In this document: in pieces, positions 24,224-33,091 of the stretch
Layout: each line of letters starts with the position of its first letter
How positions within the stretch are numbered: the stretch's first letter is position 1
Assembly: GCF_046707225.1 (NCBI RefSeq)
Contig: NZ_JBJKOP010000051.1
Span: 62,001-126,000, forward strand
DNA length: 64,000 bases
Source: Caproicibacter sp046707225
GTDB taxonomy: Bacteria > Bacillota > Clostridia > Oscillospirales > Acutalibacteraceae
Reading direction: 5' to 3'
Notes under the pieces: model-generated
What the model was told of the DNA's origin: nothing
The model's input: the letters and a program-made list of their open reading frames with translations, nothing else
Databases searched by the model: none
Program-made: the position numbers and the translations under genes

Positions 24224-25210
24224 TCACAAATCGACTTTCAGGCAGGCGACTTTGTGAGCCCTGCCCTTTAATACGGGGGTCTGCCTGCTGCACTCTTCGG
24301 TCGCCATCGGGCAGCGGGTATGGAACCGGCAGCCGGAAGGTGGGTTTGCGGGGCTGGGAACATCCCCTTCCAAAACGATTCGTTCCTTGCCCCGCAGGTG
24401 CGGATTCGGAATCGGATACGCTTCCATCAGCACCTTGGTATAGGGGTGCAGCGGGCGGGAAAAGATCTCTTCCCTTGATGCGATTTCAACGATTTTGCCC
24501 AGATACATCACTGCGACGCGGCTGCTGACGTAGCGGACAGAGCCGAGGCCGTGCGCGATAAACAGATAGGTCAGATTCATTTCCTGCTGCAGGTCGCGAA
24601 GCAGATTCAAAATCTGTGCCTGAATCGAAACATCCAGAGCGGACACGGGCTCGTCGCAGACAATCAGCTTCGGATGCACCGTCAGGGCCCGCGCGATTCC
24701 GACTCTCTGCCGCTGTCCGCCGGAAAACTCATGCGGATACCTCTGTTTGCATCCTTTGGGGAGCCCGACCAGATCCAGCAAACGGTCGACTTCCGCGCTG
24801 ATTTTATCTTTGGGAACAATGTGATGAACGATCAGCGGTTCCTCCAGAATATCCACAATACGTTTGCGCGGATTCAACGAAGAGTAAGGATCCTGGAAAA
24901 TCATCTGCAGCTTGGTTCGAATGCCGTAGAGGCTCTTCTGGTCCATCGCTTCAATATTCTTGCCTTCGAACACAATCTCTCCGTCCGTCGGCGTTTCCAG
25001 CCGGCAAAGAGTTCTGCCGAGAGTCGATTTGCCGCAGCCGGATTCCCCCACCAGACCGAGCGTTTCCCCGGGGAGAATGCTGAGGTCCACGCCGTCGACC
25101 GCCTTTACATGGCCTACCGTTTTTGAAATGATGCCCCGGCGGATGGGGTAGTAGAGCTTGACCTGTTTGGTTGTGAGTATGGGAGCCTGCGCTTGATTCA
25201 TCTCAGCCAT
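24224..25210 (-). CDS. Peptide ABC transporter ATPase, OppF/DppF family
   Basis: The 328-residue ATPase has Walker A GESGCGKSTLG, signature FSGGQRQRVGIARAL and Walker B LIVCDEPVSALD. The C-terminal oligopeptide-transporter extension carries a cysteine set (GCRFHTRCPMATEEC) that binds an iron-sulfur cluster in some relatives. It works with the OppD-type ATPase as the energising heterodimer. Three bases separate the two ATPase genes. Confidence 0.93.
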   Translation of the reverse strand: MAEMNQAQAPILTTKQVKLYYPIRRGIISKTVGHVKAVDGVDLSILPGETLGLVGESGCGKSTLGRTLCRLETPTDGEIVFEGKNIEAMDQKSLYGIRTKLQMIFQDPYSSLNPRKRIVDILEEPLIVHHIVPKDKISAEVDRLLDLVGLPKGCKQRYPHEFSGGQRQRVGIARALTVHPKLIVCDEPVSALDVSIQAQILNLLRDLQQEMNLTYLFIAHGLGSVRYVSSRVAVMYLGKIVEIASREEIFSRPLHPYTKVLMEAYPIPNPHLRGKERIVLEGDVPSPANPPSGCRFHTRCPMATEECSRQTPVLKGRAHKVACLKVDL

Positions 25211-25213
25211 CCG

Positions 25214-26203
25214 TTAAGCCTCCTTCTTCTGTGGCAGATTTCCGGCGAAAAAGCACCGCGCAAGGTGGCCCTCGCCCCGCTGTGTCAACGGAGGCGCCTC
25301 GTTCCGGCAGCGTTCCGTCGCGTATTTGCAGCGGTTGCAGAAACGGCACCCCTTAATTTTCTGGTACATGGAAGGCACGGTGCCGGTAATGGATTCCAGC
25401 CGTTTGGTATCATCCAGATCTATGGTCGGAATCGAATTCATCAGGCCGATGGTATACGGATGAGCCGGATGATCAAACAGAGTGTAGACATCCGCGGATT
25501 CAATCACCTGGCCGGCATACATCACGATGATGCGGTCCGCCATCTCCGCAACGACGCCGAGGTCATGCGTAATCAGCATAATGGAGGTTCCGGATTCCTT
25601 GCGGAGCTTCTTCATCAGCTCCAGAATCTGCGCCTGAATGGTCACGTCAAGAGCTGTCGTCGGTTCGTCCGCAATCAACAGCTTCGGTTTGCAGGAAAGT
25701 GCCATCGCGATCATCACACGCTGGCGCATCCCTCCGGACAGCTCATGAGGGTAGTTGTCTATCACGGATTCCGCACGCGGGATTCCGACCTTTTTCAGCA
25801 TTTCAATCGCATAGGCGCGCGATTCCTTCTTTCCCATCTGAAGATGAAGGCAAATTGTTTCCTGCATCTGATAGCCGATGGTGAAAACCGGGTTCAGGGA
25901 CGTCATCGGTTCCTGAAAGATCATGGAAATCAGGCCGCCGCGAATTTTTCTCATTTCTTTTTCGTTCATCTTGGCAAGGTCCTGATTCTCAAATTGAATC
26001 TCGCCCTTGCTGATGCGTCCGTTTTTTCCCAGAAGCCGGATGATCGACAGGGATGTTACGCTTTTGCCGCATCCCGATTCCCCCACGATTCCCAGGGTTT
26101 CTCCGGGGTTCAGGTCAAAGCTGACATCCTCAACGGAAACGACTTCTCCCGCATCGGTATGGAACGCCGTTTGCAAATTCCTCACGGACAGCATGTATCC
26201 CAT
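25214..26203 (-). CDS. Peptide ABC transporter ATPase, OppD/DppD family
   Basis: The 329-residue ATPase shows Walker A GESGCGKSVTSLS, signature LSGGMRQRVMIAMAL, Walker B LLIADEPTTALD and the switch histidine in LITHDLG. The C-terminal family extension has GCRFCNRCKYATERC. Translation may start at MGYMLSVRN (26203) or at the internal methionine three codons later. It is separated from the binding-protein gene by a strong hairpin. Confidence 0.93.
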   Translation of the reverse strand: MGYMLSVRNLQTAFHTDAGEVVSVEDVSFDLNPGETLGIVGESGCGKSVTSLSIIRLLGKNGRISKGEIQFENQDLAKMNEKEMRKIRGGLISMIFQEPMTSLNPVFTIGYQMQETICLHLQMGKKESRAYAIEMLKKVGIPRAESVIDNYPHELSGGMRQRVMIAMALSCKPKLLIADEPTTALDVTIQAQILELMKKLRKESGTSIMLITHDLGVVAEMADRIIVMYAGQVIESADVYTLFDHPAHPYTIGLMNSIPTIDLDDTKRLESITGTVPSMYQKIKGCRFCNRCKYATERCRNEAPPLTQRGEGHLARCFFAGNLPQKKEA

Positions 26204-26274
26204 TCCTTACAACCTCATTTCTTCCTATCATGGCTTTGCCGCGGCTGCGGCCGTGACTGATCAATAAGAATGAT

Positions 26275-26305
26275 GCTGAACGGAAGCGCCGCGCTTCCGT
26301 TCAGC
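26275..26305 (-). terminator. Intercistronic attenuator hairpin after the binding-protein gene
   Basis: A perfect 14-bp stem (GCTGAACGGAAGCG and its complement) with a 3-base loop lies between the binding-protein gene and the transporter genes. Such structures typically let the binding protein be made in excess over the membrane components. Confidence 0.65.
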
Positions 26306-26343
26306 AGGCAGGCTACGCTTTAAAAATTGTCAGCTTAGTCAGC

Positions 26344-27966
26344 TTATTTGATATCCCAGTCCTGAACATTGACGGTCATGCCGTAAATCTTCGGCTTACC
26401 GGTAACAATCCTCTTGTTGACCGCCATCAGTTCATAAGAAGCGTACAGTCCGGGAGTCGGCATTTCGTCGGCAAGAATTTCCTGCAGCTTCATGTAATCT
26501 TCCTTGATTTTGTTTTCATCCGTCTCAACATAGGCGGATTCGATCAGGCTGTCGACATCCGGGTTGCTGTACCCGTTATGATCCATGCCTGTTTCGTACA
26601 GGAACTGCAGCCAGCTGGTGGGGTTGGTCGGGGTCGTGGAGTTGCCGACAATCGTCAGGTCGTAATCCAGACTGCGCAGCTTGCTCATGATGGTTGGGAA
26701 ATCGTATTTCTGAATCTGGACGTTCAGGCCGAGTGCGGTCAGGTTGCTCTGCACAACGTTTGCAACGGATTCACGGGTCGTATTGCCGGTCGGGACGTTA
26801 AAACGAATGGTCTTGCCGGTATCGAATCCGGATTCGGCAAGAAGCTGTTTCGCTTTCGCGAGATCAAACGCCGGAGTTGAAACATCCTTATTCAGGAATT
26901 TGTAGTCGCTGGCAAACGGAAGCTGAATCAGTTCGCCTTCGCCTTTGCACAGATTGTCGTTGATGGACTTGCGGTCGATCGCCATGGAAATCGCCTGGCG
27001 GACTTTCTTGTCATTGAAAGTCTTGTTGTTAATAAACAGATACTGAATGGTCCACGGAACGCCGGGGATGATGGTGAGGTTCTCCATTGCCTTGACCTTG
27101 TCGTAATCCTCCACCGGAACGTTGCCGATGCCGGGCCAGTTCATGTCGATTTCGCCGCTCTGAAGCTCCGCGGTGATGTTGCTGCCCTGCATGATTTTGA
27201 AATTGAGCTCATCGACTTTCGGCGTTCCCCGGAAATAATCCTTGTTGGCGGCAAGCTGTACATACTGGCTCTTCTGGAAAGACACCAGTTTAAACGCGCC
27301 GTCCGTCACGGCCGCGTCCTGAACCTGTTTGCTCATGAGAACCGTGGCGGGGTCAGCGTCCTTAAAAACGTGCTGCGGAACCGTTTTGATGTTTTTGCAG
27401 ACAGAATCTTTAAAAACATCCATGCCGGCCTTGCTCTTCAGCGTGAACTGAACGGTATGGTCATCGATTTTTTTCACGCCGGAGACTGTGTCGCCGGTGG
27501 ATTTACCGGTTTTATCCGTCCCGTCGATCAGGTTAATATAGGAACTTAGATTGGAGTTCGTTTTCGGGTTACAGACCAGATTGGTTGTAAAAACGACGTC
27601 ATCCGCGGTAACCGGCTGACCATCGGTCCACTTGGCATCTTTATTCAGGTGAACCGTGTAAATCTTGTTGTCCGTCGTTTCCACCGAGTCGGCAAGCTGG
27701 GGCTTATAGGTTCCGTCGTCGCCGAGGTCCATCAGCGGCAGATAAAGAATCTGTGTAATCCATGTGGTCGCGTTGTCGACAAAGTCCAGAGGATCCAGAT
27801 TCGCGGGCGTATTGGTCAATCCTACATTAATGGTCTTTTTAGAAGCCGCCGATGAGGTCCCCCCCGCCGATCCGTTTGCAGTTGTCGAACTTCCGCCGCA
27901 AGCCGCCAGCGAGGACAGGATGGTCGCAGCAGCCAGCAGAAGCGCAATTTTTTTCACAAACTTCAT
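26344..27966 (-). CDS. Peptide-binding lipoprotein of ABC transporter (family 5 solute-binding protein)
   Basis: The start at ATG 27966 (MKFVKKIALLLAAATILSS) follows GGAGTG; an in-frame GTG nine codons upstream lacks a comparable site. A signal peptide ends in the lipobox SLAAC. The ~540-residue body has the family 5 layout: NLDPLDFVDNATTW, DAKWTDGQPVTADDVVFT, VRQAISMAIDRKSIND, FNVPTGNTTRESVANVVQS and a C-terminal VDSLIESA segment. It captures the substrate, probably a peptide or acylated amino acid given the downstream hydrolases. First gene of the leftward operon and probably its most expressed gene. Confidence 0.93.
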   Translation of the reverse strand: MKFVKKIALLLAAATILSSLAACGGSSTTANGSAGGTSSAASKKTINVGLTNTPANLDPLDFVDNATTWITQILYLPLMDLGDDGTYKPQLADSVETTDNKIYTVHLNKDAKWTDGQPVTADDVVFTTNLVCNPKTNSNLSSYINLIDGTDKTGKSTGDTVSGVKKIDDHTVQFTLKSKAGMDVFKDSVCKNIKTVPQHVFKDADPATVLMSKQVQDAAVTDGAFKLVSFQKSQYVQLAANKDYFRGTPKVDELNFKIMQGSNITAELQSGEIDMNWPGIGNVPVEDYDKVKAMENLTIIPGVPWTIQYLFINNKTFNDKKVRQAISMAIDRKSINDNLCKGEGELIQLPFASDYKFLNKDVSTPAFDLAKAKQLLAESGFDTGKTIRFNVPTGNTTRESVANVVQSNLTALGLNVQIQKYDFPTIMSKLRSLDYDLTIVGNSTTPTNPTSWLQFLYETGMDHNGYSNPDVDSLIESAYVETDENKIKEDYMKLQEILADEMPTPGLYASYELMAVNKRIVTGKPKIYGMTVNVQDWDIK

Positions 27967-28014
27967 TACTTTCACTCCATTCTCAAAATTCACGATTCAT
28001 AAAGCAAATGGCTT

Positions 28015-28020
28015 ATTATA
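28015..28020 (-). promoter_or_regulatory. Possible proximal -10 element for the peptide operon
   Basis: A perfect TATAAT on the minus strand lies 49 bases upstream of the lipoprotein start, but no good -35 sequence is found at 16-18 bases. It could give a transcript that bypasses the two leader hairpins. Confidence 0.35.
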
Positions 28021-28067
28021 ATCATTCCGGTGAACCCGGAAGCATTACCCGTGTAAATTCCCTCCGA

Positions 28068-28116
28068 CAAAAAGCAAGGGGCCCTAATCCGATTCTTTTC
28101 GGATCAGGGCCCCTTT
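28068..28116 (-). terminator. Leader hairpin 2 of the peptide operon
   Basis: In minus-strand RNA a 16- to 17-bp stem built on AGGGGCCCUGAUCCGA, six-base loop, is followed by CUUGCUUUUUG. The one non-Watson-Crick pair is G-U on the minus strand but would be an A-C mismatch on the plus strand, so the RNA is read leftward. It resembles an intrinsic terminator placed ahead of its operon. Confidence 0.7.
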
Positions 28117-28149
28117 GCCGCATGTGTATAATAATTCCGTTGAAAACAA

Positions 28150-28187
28150 ATAAAAAATGAAGCCCCGTATCGTTCGATACAAGGCTC
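28150..28187 (-). terminator. Leader hairpin 1 of the peptide operon
   Basis: Minus-strand RNA AGCCUUGUAUCG-AA-CGAUACGGGGCU pairs along 12 positions with two G-U pairs that would be mismatches in plus-strand RNA. It is followed by UUCAUUUUUUAUUUG, an intrinsic terminator. It lies about 60 bases downstream of the promoter at 28252-28280, so it could end a small RNA of roughly 95 bases or attenuate the operon. Confidence 0.65.
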
Positions 28188-28251
28188 CATTGCCAATAAA
28201 CTAAAAGAAATTCAGCTTTACAGGTGTTTGTCTGTCAATTTATTTGTTAAT

Positions 28252-28280
28252 AGCATAGCGTGTCTGCGGTCATCTGTCAA
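28252..28280 (-). promoter_or_regulatory. Sigma-A-type promoter upstream of the peptide operon leader
   Basis: Minus strand: TTGACA (28275-28280), 17 bases, TATGCT (28252-28257). A consensus -35 and a fair -10 place the start near 28244, about 280 bases before the lipoprotein gene. Confidence 0.65.
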
Positions 28281-28432
28281 GAGAAAGCGGTATATTTCAT
28301 CGCAAAAATATACACAATATTTATTTCCAATAGGCGAGTTATGTATGTCATCCTTTGCTTCATAAACTTATTTTTTATGAGATACCTCCAATTATTTTTC
28401 CTGTTGTTAATAAAACATTATAAACTTAAATA

Positions 28433-28461
28433 TTGACCATTTCCTTTGTCGGACGTATAAT
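28433..28461 (+). promoter_or_regulatory. Sigma-A promoter of the marR-ABC exporter operon
   Basis: TTGACC (28433-28438), 17 bases, TATAAT (28456-28461). An inverted AATTAG (28459-28464) and CTAATT (28490-28495) pair spans the start site and could be the operator bound by the MarR regulator it drives. Confidence 0.75.
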
Positions 28462-28513
28462 TAGGAATCCAAATAAATAGGTGTTCTAACTAATTTCGAA
28501 AGGTTGTTGTCAA

Positions 28514-29008
28514 ATGCCCGATGAAGACCGTACAGAAGAAGCAGGAGAAAAGCTGCTGACTGCCCTGGTCCAGTTCCAACGCCTTCGGGGAAAAAATTTT
28601 GAAGAAAAGAAGCGGGAAAACAAGCCGTGCAAACACAGCGATATTTTGATTCTGTTCGCGTTGAAACAAATGGAATCCGGCTGCCCGGACGGAGTCAGCA
28701 TCTCGGAACTCAGCCGTGAGCTCCATGTGAAATCACCGACGGTGACCCCAACCGTTTATCACCTGGAAACCCTGAAGCTCGTAGCAAGAGATACGGACCG
28801 AAAGGACCGGCGGATCATCCGCGTGCGGTTGACCGAGGAAGGAAACCGCCTTCTTTCAGACCAACAGAAGCACTTTGCCGCTTACGTTAAGGGACTGGTT
28901 CACTATCTCGGTGTGGAGAAAAGTATTGTATTTGCAAATTTGCTGAACGAAGTATATGTCTACGAAAGTTCCAAAAGCCATGAAAACAGTAAACATCACA
29001 ACCCATAA
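28514..29008 (+). CDS. MarR-family transcriptional regulator
   Basis: The 164-residue protein has the winged-helix core of MarR regulators: ISELSRELHVKSPTVTPTVYHLE as the recognition region (around residues 68-90) and the wing KDRRIIRVRLTEEG. Helices on both ends would form the dimer interface. It lies 17 bases upstream of two ABC exporter genes in the same direction, the usual arrangement for a local repressor whose ligand is an exported toxic compound. The likely operator overlaps its own promoter, implying autoregulation. Confidence 0.88.
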   Translation: MPDEDRTEEAGEKLLTALVQFQRLRGKNFEEKKRENKPCKHSDILILFALKQMESGCPDGVSISELSRELHVKSPTVTPTVYHLETLKLVARDTDRKDRRIIRVRLTEEGNRLLSDQQKHFAAYVKGLVHYLGVEKSIVFANLLNEVYVYESSKSHENSKHHNP

Positions 29009-29025
29009 GCTCAGGAGGTTTCTGA

Positions 29026-30753
29026 ATGCTGAAAATTTATCGCTACCTGAAGCCATATACCGTTTCTATTATTATGATTCTGGTATTTTTGTTTCTTCAG
29101 GTAATGTCCGACCTCTATCTGCCGACTCTGATGTCGGACATTGTCAACAACGGGATCATGACCGAAAATATCGACTATATCTGGAAAATGGGAGAATATA
29201 TGCTTCTGATCGCGGCGGGAGGCGTAATTTGCGCCGTCGCAGCGGGATTTCTCGGTGCCAGGGTATCCGTCGGCCTTGGTCGGATTCTGAGAAACCGGAT
29301 TTTCCGCCGTGTGGAAAATTTTTCGCTGCATGAGTTCGACAGATTCGGTTCTTCCACTCTGATTACCAGAACAACCAACGACATTATCCAAATTCAGACC
29401 GTTACAATCATGATCATCAATATGATGATCCGCGCTCCCCTGACCTGCATCGGAGGCATTATTCAGGCGTATCACCAGGACAGGACCCTGACGCTGATTC
29501 TTGCCGTCGCTCTGCCCGTCCTGATTTTGATCATCTATCTTGTCACCTCCAAAGTGATTCCGATTTTCCGTCAGGTTCAGCGAAAGCTGGACCGCATCAA
29601 TCTGATTCTGCGTGAAAACCTGACCGGTATCCGTGTCATCCGCGCGTTCAATAAAATCGACCACGAAAAAGCGCGGTTTGAAACCGCCAACAAGGATCTG
29701 ACGGACACTTATATTCATGTAAACCGCATCATGGCCGTCCTGATGCCGATGATGATGATGATCATGAACCTGGTCACCGTGTGCGTGCTCTGGTTCGGAA
29801 GCAAAAGAATCGACACCGGGGAGATGAACCTCGGCGCGCTGATGGCTTTTGTCCAGTACGCGATGCAGATCATGTTCTCGCTTCTGATGTTTGTGATGAT
29901 GTTCGTCATGATTCCGCGCGCCCAGGCAGCCGCAGACCGCATTAACGAGGTTCTGCACACCGAGCCTGAAATAAACGATCCCCAGCTGCCGGAACCCGCC
30001 GCAACGGAAAAGGGCTATGTGGAATTCCGGAATGTGACCTTCCGGTATCACGGCGCGGAGCAGTCCGCGATTCAAAATGTGTCATTTTCCGTAAAACCGG
30101 GCGAAACCACGGCGATTATCGGCGGCACCGGCAGCGGCAAAAGCACGCTGATCAATCTGATTCCGCGCTTTTACGACGCGGATGAGGGTCAGGTTCTTGT
30201 CGACGGCATCGACGTAAAGGCGATGACACAGGAAGAACTTCGTAACAAAATCGGTTTTGTCCCGCAAAAGGCAAGACTTTTTACAGGCACGGTCGATGAA
30301 AACCTGCGGTACGGAAAAGAGGACGCGTCGGAAGATGAAATTCGCCATGCGGCGGACGTCGCGCAGGCGTCCGAATTTATCTCCCAGATGTCGGACGGAT
30401 ATGATTCCATGCTTTCTGAGGGCGGTCAGAATCTTTCCGGCGGACAAAAGCAGCGCCTTTCCATCGCGCGGGCTCTGGTCCGCCGTCCCGAAATTTATGT
30501 GTTTGACGACAGCTTTTCCGCGCTCGACTTTAAAACGGACGCGAAGCTTCGCGCCGCATTGAAAAAAGACACCCAGAAAGCCACCGTCATAATTGTCGCG
30601 CAGCGCGTCGGAACCGTTATGGACGCCGACCGGATCATCGTTCTTGACGAAGGTTCGGTCGCGGGAATCGGCACTCACAGCGAGTTGCTGAAAAGCTGCG
30701 ACGTTTATCAGGAAATTGTGGCTTCGCAGCTTTCCGAGGAGGAATTGGCATGA
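29026..30753 (+). CDS. ABC exporter half-transporter A (membrane plus ATPase domain)
   Basis: The 575-residue protein has a six-helix membrane domain (residues about 1-310; first helix IIMILVFLFLQVMSDLYLP) and an ATPase domain: Walker A GGTGSGKSTL, signature LSGGQKQRLSIARAL and Walker B VFDDSFSALD. The catalytic glutamate after Walker B is replaced by aspartate, as in the degenerate subunit of heterodimeric exporters such as TM287/288 and BmrCD. Its stop overlaps the next start as ATGA, so the two halves are co-translated. AGGAGG precedes the ATG. Likely a multidrug or lipid exporter; substrate unknown. Confidence 0.92.
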   Translation: MLKIYRYLKPYTVSIIMILVFLFLQVMSDLYLPTLMSDIVNNGIMTENIDYIWKMGEYMLLIAAGGVICAVAAGFLGARVSVGLGRILRNRIFRRVENFSLHEFDRFGSSTLITRTTNDIIQIQTVTIMIINMMIRAPLTCIGGIIQAYHQDRTLTLILAVALPVLILIIYLVTSKVIPIFRQVQRKLDRINLILRENLTGIRVIRAFNKIDHEKARFETANKDLTDTYIHVNRIMAVLMPMMMMIMNLVTVCVLWFGSKRIDTGEMNLGALMAFVQYAMQIMFSLLMFVMMFVMIPRAQAAADRINEVLHTEPEINDPQLPEPAATEKGYVEFRNVTFRYHGAEQSAIQNVSFSVKPGETTAIIGGTGSGKSTLINLIPRFYDADEGQVLVDGIDVKAMTQEELRNKIGFVPQKARLFTGTVDENLRYGKEDASEDEIRHAADVAQASEFISQMSDGYDSMLSEGGQNLSGGQKQRLSIARALVRRPEIYVFDDSFSALDFKTDAKLRAALKKDTQKATVIIVAQRVGTVMDADRIIVLDEGSVAGIGTHSELLKSCDVYQEIVASQLSEEELA

Positions 30754-33044
30754 GCGAAAATCGGAATAACACCAACCAGGCGGGAAGACCGGGTGCCATG
30801 GGCCACAGAGGCGGACCCGGCGGTTCCATCGGCAGACCCGTGGAAAAAGCCAAGGACTTTAAGGGAACGCTCAAGCGCCTGGTCAAATACCTGAAGCCGC
30901 ACACCTTTAGACTCGCCGCCGTCGTTGTGTTCGCGCTTTTTTCAACCGCTTTCACCGTTCTGGCCCCGAGAATCAGCGGAGACGCGATCAATCAGCTGAC
31001 CGACGGATTCATCGCAAAGCACATGATTTCGGAAGTCACTAAAGCGCAGGACTCCGTGAATAAGCCCCTGAAAGCCCAACTGGATCAAATCGACTCCGCA
31101 CGCAGCCATGCTGAAAACCAGGCCAAAGCGGCGGCGCGCGCCGCGCTGGAGCAGAAGGGCGCTTCTCAGAACCAGATTGCGGCGGCCGAACAGCAGGCCG
31201 CGACAGCCGCGGACAAAGCGTTCGACGCTAAAATTTCACAGTCCGTTACGCCGCAGGCGCTGAGCGCCATGCGTGAAATTGTAAGCCTTCCCCGCATCAG
31301 CGACATTGCCGGCGCGGATGAAAAAGCGGACACCATCAACCAGTTCGCCTCCCTTGCCAAAAAGCTCCCCCAGTCGGGCAGCTCCGGCCAATCGTTCCAG
31401 CTCAGCGACAAAGATTTGCAGAAATATCTGGGTGATATCCGCGAAACCAACGGCGTCATTCCATTTGACGCCATCGCAAAAACCCTTCTGTTCCTTTTAT
31501 TTGTCTATCTTCTCAGTTCACTTTTCACCTTCCTGATGCGGTACATCATGGCAAGCGTTTCGCAGGTAACGGTGTACAGCCTCCGAAAGGACCTGAACGA
31601 CAAGCTCTCGCGCCTGCCGCTGAAATACTATGACGGCCACACCAGCGGCGATATTCTCAGCCGCATGACCAACGATATCGACACGGTTTCAAGCACTCTT
31701 CAGCAAAGCATGACCCAGCTGATTCAGTCCGTCTGCCAGATTCTGGGCTATATCATCATGATGCTTCTTTACAGCCCGATTCTGACGCTGATCGTACTGT
31801 GCACCCTGCCGCTCTATATCGGCGTGACCATGTTTATCGCCTCCCATTCGCAGAAATATTACAAAGCGCAGCAAAAACATCTCGGCACGCTCAGCGGACA
31901 CACCGAGGAAATGTTTACGGGTCATATCATTGTAAAAGCGTTCGGACGCGAAAGGGAATCGATCGAAACCTTCGAAAAAGTTAATGACGACCTTTACAAC
32001 GTGGGCTGGAAAGCCCAGTTCATGAGCGGAATTATGTATCCGCTGATGAATTTCGTAAGCAATATCGGCTATGTTCTTGTCTCGGTGGTCGGCGGTATTT
32101 TCGTAACGAAAAGCTTTTTGAACATCGGCGACATCACCGCCTTTATCCAGTATTCGAGATCCTTCTCAATGCCGATCATCCAGACGGCGAACATCGCGAA
32201 TATTATTCAGTCCACCATCGCCTGCGCGGAACGCGTCTTTGAGGTTCTAGACGAGGAAGAAGAAATTCCGGACGCCGAAGACGCGGTTAAGATCGAGCAT
32301 CCGAAAGGCGACATCCGTTTCGACCATGTGAAATTCAGCTATACCGAATCCGTCCCCTTGATGGAAGACATGAACCTTGATTTCAAACAGGGAGAAACGG
32401 TTGCGATCGTCGGCCCGACCGGCGCCGGGAAAACAACGCTCGTGAATCTGCTGATGCGCTTTTACGAAGTCAACGGCGGCGCAATCACGTTTGACGGCGT
32501 CAACATCCGGGACATCGCGCGCGGAAACCTGCGAACCATGTTCGGGATGGTTCTTCAGGATACCTGGCTCTTCAACGGTACCATTGAGGAAAACATCGCC
32601 TACGGCCGTGAAAACGCAACCCATGAACAGGTTATCGCGGCGGCAAAGGCCGCTCACGCGGACCACTTTATCCGTTCTCTTCCGGAGGGCTACCGGACGG
32701 TTCTGAACGAGGAAGCTTCCAATATCTCCCAAGGGCAGAAACAGCTTCTCACCATCGCGCGGGCGATTCTCGCGGACCCGTCCGTACTGATTCTGGACGA
32801 AGCGACCAGCAGTGTCGACACCCGCACGGAACTTTTGATTCAGAAAGCCATGGGGGTTTTGATGCACGGCAGGACCAACTTCGTCATCGCGCACCGGCTT
32901 TCCACCATCCGCGACGCCCACCTGATTCTCGTCATGAATCACGGAACCATCATTGAAACCGGCAACCATGACGAGCTCATGAAGAAAAACGGATTTTACG
33001 CCGACCTTTACAACAGCCAGTTCGTCGGGGCAAATCTGGAATAA
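30750..33044 (+). CDS. ABC exporter half-transporter B with large extracytoplasmic insert
   Basis: At 764 residues this is about 170-190 residues longer than usual. After a Gly-rich cytoplasmic N-terminus and helix 1 (RLAAVVVFALFSTAFTVLA), residues of about 85-245 form an Ala/Gln/Lys-rich insert (AENQAKAAARAALEQKGASQ; possible coiled coil) before helix 2 (LLFLLFVYLLSSLFTFLM). The ATPase domain is catalytically complete (GPTGAGKTTL, LILDEATSSVD) but the signature reads ISQGQKQ. Together with the aspartate in partner A this gives one consensus and one degenerate ATP site. GAGGAGG precedes the ATG. Confidence 0.92.
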   Translation: MSENRNNTNQAGRPGAMGHRGGPGGSIGRPVEKAKDFKGTLKRLVKYLKPHTFRLAAVVVFALFSTAFTVLAPRISGDAINQLTDGFIAKHMISEVTKAQDSVNKPLKAQLDQIDSARSHAENQAKAAARAALEQKGASQNQIAAAEQQAATAADKAFDAKISQSVTPQALSAMREIVSLPRISDIAGADEKADTINQFASLAKKLPQSGSSGQSFQLSDKDLQKYLGDIRETNGVIPFDAIAKTLLFLLFVYLLSSLFTFLMRYIMASVSQVTVYSLRKDLNDKLSRLPLKYYDGHTSGDILSRMTNDIDTVSSTLQQSMTQLIQSVCQILGYIIMMLLYSPILTLIVLCTLPLYIGVTMFIASHSQKYYKAQQKHLGTLSGHTEEMFTGHIIVKAFGRERESIETFEKVNDDLYNVGWKAQFMSGIMYPLMNFVSNIGYVLVSVVGGIFVTKSFLNIGDITAFIQYSRSFSMPIIQTANIANIIQSTIACAERVFEVLDEEEEIPDAEDAVKIEHPKGDIRFDHVKFSYTESVPLMEDMNLDFKQGETVAIVGPTGAGKTTLVNLLMRFYEVNGGAITFDGVNIRDIARGNLRTMFGMVLQDTWLFNGTIEENIAYGRENATHEQVIAAAKAAHADHFIRSLPEGYRTVLNEEASNISQGQKQLLTIARAILADPSVLILDEATSSVDTRTELLIQKAMGVLMHGRTNFVIAHRLSTIRDAHLILVMNHGTIIETGNHDELMKKNGFYADLYNSQFVGANLE

Positions 33045-33091
33045 GAACAGACGGCAGGGCTGCCGCGAAATAGCCTCGCCAAAAAATGTGT

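Noticed and set aside
28068..28280. T-box or known amino acid riboswitch in the peptide operon leader
   Set aside because: I could not find the T-box consensus or a stem I specifier arrangement; the leader is too short and the hairpins look like plain terminators. Only a neutral leader-attenuator call is supported.
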